DNA of 64,000 nucleotides, taken from the NCBI RefSeq assembly GCF_046254955.1, contig NZ_JBJXRG010000001.1, positions 806,001-870,000 of the forward strand, given 5' to 3'. The notes under the pieces were generated by a model. That model was not told the DNA's origin. It did no database searches and saw only the letters and a program-made list of their open reading frames with translations. Within the stretch, counting starts at the first letter, position 1. Each line of letters begins with the position of its first letter. Of this stretch, positions 58,746 through 64,000 are shown one piece after another. The stretch is from Qipengyuania_C sp046254955. Lineage in GTDB: Bacteria; Pseudomonadota; Alphaproteobacteria; Sphingomonadales; Sphingomonadaceae. Made by a program: the position numbers and the translations under genes.

Positions 58746-60485
58746 GTGACATATTCGCCTGCCACGCAAGACCAGCTGCTCGCCATTCGCGTCAACGCCG
58801 GAATCGAACAGCTCGCTCAGGCCGAGCGCTTTGCCGCTGCCGAGCCGGATATGGTCGAGGCCATTGTCGAAGGGATCGGTGCCTTCGCGGCTGGCGAATG
58901 GGCCCCGCTTAACCGGATTGGCGATCTGGAGGGTGCGCGGCTGGAAAATGGCGTGGTGCGCCTGCCCGATGGGTTCGCCCAGGCCTATGGCGATTATGTC
59001 GAGCAAGGCTGGAACGCGATATCCAGCCCGGCGGAGTTTGGCGGGCAGGGCCTGCCATTCGCGCTCTCGTGCAATGTGCTCGAAAACCTTGGCACGGCCA
59101 ACATGGCCTTCAACTTGCTGCCGATGCTGAGCGTGGGTTCGATCGAAGCGCTCGAGGCGCATGGTTCCGAAGCGCTGCAGTCTAAGTATTTGCCGAAGTT
59201 GGTAACGGGCGAATGGTCCGGGACGATGAATCTCACTGAACCGCAGGCGGGATCGGATGTCGGCGCTTTGCGGGCAACCGCTACGCCCATCGAAGATGGC
59301 GAGCACGCGGGCAAGTACCTCATCCAGGGCCAGAAGATCTACATTACCTGGGGCGAGCACGAGCTATCGAAGAACATCATACATCTTGTGCTGGCGCGAC
59401 TTCCAGGCGCGCCCGAGGGCACACGGGGCATCTCGCTGTTTGTCGTGCCCAAATTTCATGTGAAGGCAGATGGATCGCTTGGCCCGCGCAACGAGCTGAA
59501 GTGCGTCAGCATCGAGCACAAGCTGGGCATCAATGCTTCACCCACATGTGTGATGAGCTACGGCGACAATGGCGAATGTATCGGCGAGCTGGTCGGGGCG
59601 GAGAATCGCGGTCTTGCTGCCATGTTCACGATGATGAACAATGCGCGCATCAATGTCGGCAACCAGGGCGTCCAGATCGCGGAGCGCGCGACGCAGCAGG
59701 CCATGGCCTATGCAATCGAGCGGGTACAATCCACTCGCGCCGGTTCGTCCGACAAGACGCCCGTAGCGATCATCGAGCACCCGGACGTACGGCGCATGCT
59801 TATCCGTATGAAATCGCTGACCGAAGCTGCCCGCGCACTGCTGTATTACACTGCGGGGCAGGTTGATCGCGGAACGCTCGGCGATGAGGCCGCCGGTGAA
59901 CGCGCCGAACTTCTGGTTCCGATGCTCAAGGCCTGGGGTACTGATGTCGGCATCGAAGTCGCCAGCCTGGGCGTGCAAGTTCATGGCGGGATGGGGTTTA
60001 TCGAGGAAACGGGTGCGGCCCAGCATTACCGAGATGCGCGGATTTCGCCGATCTACGAGGGAACAAACGGTATCCAGGCTGCCGACCTCGTGACGCGGAA
60101 GCTCGGCCTTTCGGGCGGTGAGGCCCTGCTCGGCCTATTTGCCGATATCGCGCGCGATTGCACCGGCGAGCCGGAGCTTGCGGGCCTCGCCGGGGATTGT
60201 ACGACGGTGGCCCAATGGATGCGCGACACTGCCGCCCTCGACGACAAGCTCGCTGGCAGCGTGCCATTCACCGAGATGGCCGCAATTGCGGTGTCAGGGT
60301 GGCAAATGCTACGCCAATTGCGTGGACTTGAGCAGTCCGACGATGCATCTCAGCGCGATCGCAAACGAATGAGTGTGCGCTACTTCACCGACCATATCAT
60401 CCCTCAAGCTCGCGGGTTGAAGGCCGCCGCCGTGGCGGGGGCAGAATTGCTCTACGCGCTTCCTGCGGAAGCGCTGTCGGGCTGA
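58746..60485 (+). CDS. Acyl-CoA dehydrogenase of the long (about 580-residue) DmdC-like type
   Basis: FAD-dependent oxidation of an acyl-CoA. The 579-residue protein has GTMNLTEPQAGSDVGALRAT (FAD/substrate site), KIYITWGEHELSKNIIHLVLA, the catalytic Glu in SPIYEGTNGIQAADLV and a C-terminal extension with VAQWMRDTAAL, as in 3-methylmercaptopropionyl-CoA dehydrogenases and long fatty-acyl types. The substrate is not certain. GTG 58746 is chosen: AGAGGAAG lies about 9 bases before it, the fold starts here (VTYSPATQDQLL) and it avoids overlap with sua5. A TTG at 58683 or ATG 58692 would extend the protein by about 20 basic residues. Confidence 0.87.
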   Translation: MTYSPATQDQLLAIRVNAGIEQLAQAERFAAAEPDMVEAIVEGIGAFAAGEWAPLNRIGDLEGARLENGVVRLPDGFAQAYGDYVEQGWNAISSPAEFGGQGLPFALSCNVLENLGTANMAFNLLPMLSVGSIEALEAHGSEALQSKYLPKLVTGEWSGTMNLTEPQAGSDVGALRATATPIEDGEHAGKYLIQGQKIYITWGEHELSKNIIHLVLARLPGAPEGTRGISLFVVPKFHVKADGSLGPRNELKCVSIEHKLGINASPTCVMSYGDNGECIGELVGAENRGLAAMFTMMNNARINVGNQGVQIAERATQQAMAYAIERVQSTRAGSSDKTPVAIIEHPDVRRMLIRMKSLTEAARALLYYTAGQVDRGTLGDEAAGERAELLVPMLKAWGTDVGIEVASLGVQVHGGMGFIEETGAAQHYRDARISPIYEGTNGIQAADLVTRKLGLSGGEALLGLFADIARDCTGEPELAGLAGDCTTVAQWMRDTAALDDKLAGSVPFTEMAAIAVSGWQMLRQLRGLEQSDDASQRDRKRMSVRYFTDHIIPQARGLKAAAVAGAELLYALPAEALSG

Positions 60486-60498
60486 GAGCCGTATCTTG

Positions 60499-61323
60499 AT
60501 GGATAGGGACAAGATATTGACGCGCATTGCCGAAGCGCTGGAGCGCGGCGCTCCGGAAACGCGCGGCTCTGCGAACTGGCGAAATTTCCCCGCCTATGTC
60601 TGGGAAGGTCAGGCGGCGCGCGCGGTCGAGCTGCTTGATGCGCCGCAATTGGGCCAGCTGCACGGCATCGATTCGCAGAAAGAGCGCGTGGTCGAGAACA
60701 TCGCTCGCCACGCTGCCGGCCATGCGGCGCATGACATGTTGCTTTGGGGCGCGCGCGGTATGGGCAAATCGGCATTGGTGCGCGCCGCACTTATCTCCGC
60801 ACAAGAAGTGGATCCTCGCCGCGTTGCGCTCGTGCAGGTTAGAGGCGATGCGCTGACCACGCTGCCGCGCCTGTTCAGCGAGCTGGCGCGCGCAAAGCGC
60901 CGATTTGTGGTCTTCCTCGACGACCTGGGTTTTGCCGACGATGATCCGATCGGGCCGCGCGCCTTGCGGAGCCTGCTCGAAGGCGGAGTGGATGCGCGGC
61001 CAGACAATGTGCGCATGGCAATTACGTCCAACCGGCGTGTGATCGTACCTCGGCAGAACGACGAACAGGATAGCCCGATCAATCCGCGTGATGAGATCGA
61101 AGACAGGCTCGCACTGGCTGACCGTTTCGGCCTATCGGTCGGGTTTCATTCTTGCAGCAAGGATACCTATCTCGCGATTGTAGAGGTATATGCCAAGCCG
61201 CTCGGACTGGATTGGGAAGAAGGCGACGCACTGGCCTGGGCAATGCAACGTGGCGCACGCTCGGGGCGCACCGCCTGGCAATATGTTACCGAGATCGCCG
61301 GTAGGGCCGGAAAAACTGTGTAA
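60499..61323 (+). CDS. DUF815 family AAA+ ATPase
   Basis: A 274-residue single-domain ATPase: LLWGARGMGKSALVRAALIS (Walker A), RRFVVFLDDLGFADDDPI (Walker B), and VRMAITSNRRVIVPRQN followed by EIEDRLALADRFGLSVGFHS (sensor 1 and Arg finger region). The N-terminal helical part (DRDKILTRIAEALERGAPET) is family-typical. ATG 60499 is adjacent to a TTG at 60496; 14 nt separate it from the acyl-CoA dehydrogenase stop. The family's role is unknown; it is often placed near protein export or fatty-acid genes. Confidence 0.88.
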   Translation: MDRDKILTRIAEALERGAPETRGSANWRNFPAYVWEGQAARAVELLDAPQLGQLHGIDSQKERVVENIARHAAGHAAHDMLLWGARGMGKSALVRAALISAQEVDPRRVALVQVRGDALTTLPRLFSELARAKRRFVVFLDDLGFADDDPIGPRALRSLLEGGVDARPDNVRMAITSNRRVIVPRQNDEQDSPINPRDEIEDRLALADRFGLSVGFHSCSKDTYLAIVEVYAKPLGLDWEEGDALAWAMQRGARSGRTAWQYVTEIAGRAGKTV

Positions 61324-61343
61324 TCAGGACCCGTCGAGCGCAA

Positions 61344-62825
61344 TCACTGCACCGGCTGGACGCGCGCGTAGTCTTCCTCGCCAAACGATGCGCGCGGATC
61401 ACCGCGTAGTTCGCGTCTAGGCGGCATAGACGCGCCGGTTAGGCGCTCAATTGGTGGAGCTGGCTCGGCTCCCGGCGCGATCACCCGCCAGATAATGCCT
61501 GCCGTGTCGTCCGTGACCAGGAGTGCGCCGTCTGCGGCCCATGCCACCCATGTCGGGCGGCCCTTCGTCGTGCCATCATCGTTCAAAAAGCCGCTGAGTA
61601 CCGGAATAGGCTTGCCTTGCGGGTTGCCTCTCTCGTCAAACGCAACAAACACGACATCATAACCGGAGGGAGGCTTGCGGTTCCACGAGCCATGACGGGC
61701 AATCATCGCACCTTGGCCGAATTCGCCGCCCAGCCGGTGGCCGGCCTTGGTGAATTCGAGGCCCAGTGCCGCAACATGCGGACCAAGTGCATATTCGGGG
61801 CGGCGGACATAGTCCTGCAGGTAGGCCGGCATCGGGTGCTCGACCCGGCGATCAAAGTTGTCCCGGAAATAGATCCATGGCCAGCCGTACTGTGCGCCCA
61901 CCGGCACATTGGTGAGGTAGTCGGGAACAAGATCCGATCCGAGCATGTCGCGCTCATTGACCGTGGTCCAGAGTTCGCCGCTCCAGGGATTCCAGTCGAG
62001 GCCATTGGCGTTGCGGAGCCCGGTTGCGAACGGACGAGCCGATTGCTGGGCGAAGACATATTGCCAGATCATTGCCCGGCCCTCTTCGATCTCCATCCCT
62101 TGCTCGCCGATATTGCTGAGCGAACCAACTGCAATGTAGAGATTCTCGCCCGCCTCATCGAGCTCGATATTGCGCATCCAGTGCCCACCGCCTGGCGGCA
62201 GATCCATAAGCTTGCGGCCCTCACCTAACGATCCGGTAGAGCCAAGTTCATACGCAAATTCAAGGACTTCGTCATGATTGGCGATATATAGCTTGTTGTC
62301 ATGCCAAGCGATGCCAGAGGGTGAGTCTAGCGTGGTCGTGAGCGCGATCTTCTCTTCGGCGGCTCCATCCCCGTCGCCATCGCGAAGCAGCATAAGGGTG
62401 TTGGGCGATTCCCCTGCTGCGCCGGCTTGGGCAAAGAGGATCCCGGCAATGAATCCGCGGATTCTATCCATGATGCTGGGATCATCGTTGGCGCCCGCCG
62501 ATTTGGGTGATCGCGTCAGCGTTACCAGCAAATCTCCGTTTGGCAGGGTATACATAACGCGCGGATGATCGAGGCCTTCGGCGAAGCGGGTCACTGCCAG
62601 GCCTTGTGCAGCCTGCGGCACCGCGTCCTCCGCCCAGCCGACCGGCTCGGCAATTACAACGGTGGGGAATACTTCCTCTTGCGGTTCGCCGAGCTCAGGT
62701 TCGGTGCCGGAAAGTTCTTCGACAGTCTGGTCGGCCACATCTGGCTCGATAAACCAGGCAGCTGCGAAGATCAGCAACAGGACTACGACGAGGAAAAAGG
62801 CGAGGTTACTGCGTGCGCTGCTCAT
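61344..62825 (-). CDS. Membrane-anchored PQQ-dependent sugar dehydrogenase-like beta-propeller (sorbosone dehydrogenase family)
   Basis: A 493-residue protein with one N-terminal membrane anchor (LAFFLVVVLLLIFAAAWFIE, about 8-27) and an acidic spacer, then a six-bladed propeller: RVMYTLPNGDLLVTLTRSP, ALTTTLDSPSGIAWHDNKLY, GGGHWMRNIELDEAGENLYI, GLRNANGLDWNPWSGELW, GAQYGWPWIYFRDN and ARHGSWNRKPPSGYDVVFV. The order and Trp/Gly pattern match the sorbosone/soluble glucose dehydrogenase family. It would oxidise a sugar or polyol in the periplasm; PQQ binding cannot be verified by eye. Divergent from the sulfoxide reductase gene with 62 nt. Confidence 0.85.
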   Translation of the reverse strand: MSSARSNLAFFLVVVLLLIFAAAWFIEPDVADQTVEELSGTEPELGEPQEEVFPTVVIAEPVGWAEDAVPQAAQGLAVTRFAEGLDHPRVMYTLPNGDLLVTLTRSPKSAGANDDPSIMDRIRGFIAGILFAQAGAAGESPNTLMLLRDGDGDGAAEEKIALTTTLDSPSGIAWHDNKLYIANHDEVLEFAYELGSTGSLGEGRKLMDLPPGGGHWMRNIELDEAGENLYIAVGSLSNIGEQGMEIEEGRAMIWQYVFAQQSARPFATGLRNANGLDWNPWSGELWTTVNERDMLGSDLVPDYLTNVPVGAQYGWPWIYFRDNFDRRVEHPMPAYLQDYVRRPEYALGPHVAALGLEFTKAGHRLGGEFGQGAMIARHGSWNRKPPSGYDVVFVAFDERGNPQGKPIPVLSGFLNDDGTTKGRPTWVAWAADGALLVTDDTAGIIWRVIAPGAEPAPPIERLTGASMPPRRELRGDPRASFGEEDYARVQPVQ

Positions 62826-62887
62826 GGCTCCAGCGAATAGGCAAGTGTGGCGCTTGCGGCAATGGCTAGCTTCGCTAGGGAGAGGCG

Positions 62888-63376
62888 ATGTTTGACTTCA
62901 AGCCCGATGACAGTCTCGAAAAGGCGGAACTCTATCGCCAGCTTCTTGCCGCTGCCGGTGCGCTGATCGAGGGCGAGGATGATGCAATCGCCAACATGGC
63001 CAATGTCGCCTCGCTTATCGCGGAGTTCCTGCCCGGGCTGAACTGGGCCGGGTTCTACCGGATGGTGGAGGGCGAGTTGGTTCTGGGACCCTTCATCGGC
63101 CGGCCCGCGTGTATCCGCATTCCCTTGGGACAGGGCGTTTGCGGGACAGCAGCGCGCGACCGCGCGACGCAGCTGGTGCCGGACGTCCACTCTTTTCCGG
63201 GACATATTGCCTGCGATGCCGTGAGCCGGTCGGAGCTCGTCGTGCCGATCATCCTTGATGGCGAGGTCGTAGCAGTGCTTGATCTCGACAGTCCGCACTC
63301 CGACCATTTCGACACGGACGATAGCGAGGGAATGGAGCGGCTTGCAGCTTTGCTCGCGCCGTCATTCGCCGCCTGA
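62888..63376 (+). CDS. GAF-domain free methionine-(R)-sulfoxide reductase
   Basis: A 162-residue GAF-domain protein of the fRMsr (YebR/MsrC) family: NWAGFYRMVEGELVLGPFIG, GRPACIRIPLGQGVCGTAA and HSFPGHIACDAVSRSELVVPI. The three cysteines (in PACIR, GVCGT and IACDA) are the ones that form the catalytic and resolving disulfides. It reduces free Met-R-O using thioredoxin. ATG 62888 follows GGGAGAGGCG. It converges with the last gene, overlapping by 15 nt. Confidence 0.93.
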   Translation: MFDFKPDDSLEKAELYRQLLAAAGALIEGEDDAIANMANVASLIAEFLPGLNWAGFYRMVEGELVLGPFIGRPACIRIPLGQGVCGTAARDRATQLVPDVHSFPGHIACDAVSRSELVVPIILDGEVVAVLDLDSPHSDHFDTDDSEGMERLAALLAPSFAA

Positions 63377-64000
63377 AAGGCTCGCATTTGCCGCCATTAC
63401 TTGCGTGCCACTGTCCAGCTTGATCACTCCCAGCCTGGCAACATCATGATCGCGCTTGAGAACCAAGGCTTCGCCGAGGCCGCGCTTGACCGCCAGCGTG
63501 CGGGCCGAGCTTTCGCCTACCCTCAGGCGGTATTCGCCGTATGGCACACGCTGGAACAGGAAGAAGCCGTCGAAATCGCTCGCTGTGCGTGCGACTACTT
63601 TGCCAGCGCGATCGATTAGCTCGAGCTCGACCCCGCCGATCTCGATACCCGAAGTGTTGAGGAGCACGCCCTCCACTTCACCTGATGGCGAAATGGGCAG
63701 CTCGAGCATGGTCGAAACGCCGGGGCGTGGCACGACGACGATGCCCTTGGTCCCGGGCGCGAGAAACGGATCATCAAGCGACGATTCGTCGATCCCGACG
63801 ACGATCGGAATGAAGGGGCGCAGCTCGTCGACAATCGTCTGGCCCTTTTCGTCGGTAACCGCATCATGGCGGCGAAGACCTGCTTCCACGCGCACATCAG
63901 AGAGGAGCTCTTCGCCAGGCGAGCGGCGTCCATCGCCATTGTCATCACGGAACACGGTCACGGCCGCCTGACCGTTGCGCGCGAGCTTGCTTTCGGAGAA
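63362..64000 (-). CDS. C-terminal part of a large surface-type protein with SdrD/Cna-B-like repeats (5' end outside window)
   Basis: The reading frame is open to the right edge, so the visible 212 residues are the C-terminus of a longer protein. Two repeat-like modules appear: VTVFRDDNGDGRRSPGEELL followed by DVRVEAGLRRHDAVTDEKGQ, and EGVLLNTSGIEIGGVELELI followed by DRAGKVVARTASDFDGFFLF, the pattern of SdrD-B/Cna-B or carboxypeptidase-regulatory-like beta-sandwich repeats with a calcium-type DxNxDG loop. The last segment (VARLGVIKLDSGTQVMAANA) ends without an anchor motif. A surface protein or an outer-membrane usher-like protein is possible; the remainder is needed to decide. Confidence 0.6.
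   Translation of the reverse strand, partial: FSESKLARNGQAAVTVFRDDNGDGRRSPGEELLSDVRVEAGLRRHDAVTDEKGQTIVDELRPFIPIVVGIDESSLDDPFLAPGTKGIVVVPRPGVSTMLELPISPSGEVEGVLLNTSGIEIGGVELELIDRAGKVVARTASDFDGFFLFQRVPYGEYRLRVGESSARTLAVKRGLGEALVLKRDHDVARLGVIKLDSGTQVMAANASLSGGE

Noticed and set aside
1..64000. CRISPR arrays, insertion sequences, prophage genes, rRNA
   Set aside because: No regularly spaced direct repeats, transposase or integrase motifs, or rRNA-like sequence were seen; the phage-like C-terminus at 1227-2597 is isolated.

Overview
The window is a chromosomal segment of an alphaproteobacterium, most probably a member of Sphingomonadales (an Erythrobacter/Qipengyuania/Altererythrobacter-like organism). 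The assignment rests on gene content (a TrcR/DUF1013 cell-cycle regulator, a DUF1192 protein, CarD, a bactofilin next to an M23 peptidase, COQ7-type ubiquinone synthesis, and the order Suv3-like helicase - S4 protein - ferredoxin - carD), a moderately high GC content and frequent TTG/GTG starts. No database search was possible.

Region 1 (2-550) is the 3' end of fabI. Region 2 (566-28618) is one uninterrupted run of about 19 genes on the minus strand, many joined by 1-8 nt overlaps: a surface glycan locus. Transcription should run from a PglF/CapD-type UDP-GlcNAc 4,6-dehydratase (26573-28618) through Wzy-like protein, Wza, Wzc, a TPR membrane protein, a CBS-aminotransferase fusion, an AsnB-like amidotransferase, a WbpG-like sugar amidotransferase, HisF and HisH paralogues, an aldolase-family protein, NeuB, NeuD, two glycosyltransferases, a second AsnB, a sulfotransferase, a Wzx flippase, NeuA, NeuC, a second Wzy-like protein, a Tat-exported beta-helix protein and a PglC-like phosphoglycosyl transferase. 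Read as a pathway, dehydratase, aminotransferase and NeuD-type acetyltransferase can make UDP-2,4-diacetamido-trideoxy-glucose; NeuC, NeuB and NeuA can turn it into a CMP-activated legionaminic-type nonulosonic acid; WbpG plus HisH/HisF can convert an N-acetyl group into an acetamidino group. Wzx, Wzy, Wzc and Wza then flip, polymerise and export the polymer.

Region 3 (28732-30875) holds a UDP-glucuronate 4-epimerase (plus) and WecB (minus), convergent, which probably supply further precursors. Region 4 (30970-38376, minus) is housekeeping: a periplasmic protein of unknown function, coq7-dsbB, ctpA, an EnvC-like LytM factor, rlmH, rsfS, nadD and proA. Region 5 (38624-45619) has an M23 peptidase with a bactofilin, trcR, a GST and a quinone oxidoreductase, DUF1192 and clpA with an unusual lysine-rich tail.

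Region 6 (45690-50450) carries a ligase-associated exonuclease and ATP-dependent DNA ligase pair, a DUF1993 protein, a gamma-class carbonic anhydrase and hemB. Region 7 (50514-57742) has a third M23/LytM protein, the helicase-S4-fdxA-carD string with a striking inverted-repeat leader before carD, and two lipoproteins. Region 8 (57749-64000) has sua5, an acyl-CoA dehydrogenase, a DUF815 ATPase, a sorbosone-dehydrogenase-like beta-propeller, a free methionine-R-sulfoxide reductase and the 3' end of a large surface-type protein that runs off the right edge. No tRNA, rRNA, insertion sequence, prophage or CRISPR array was seen.
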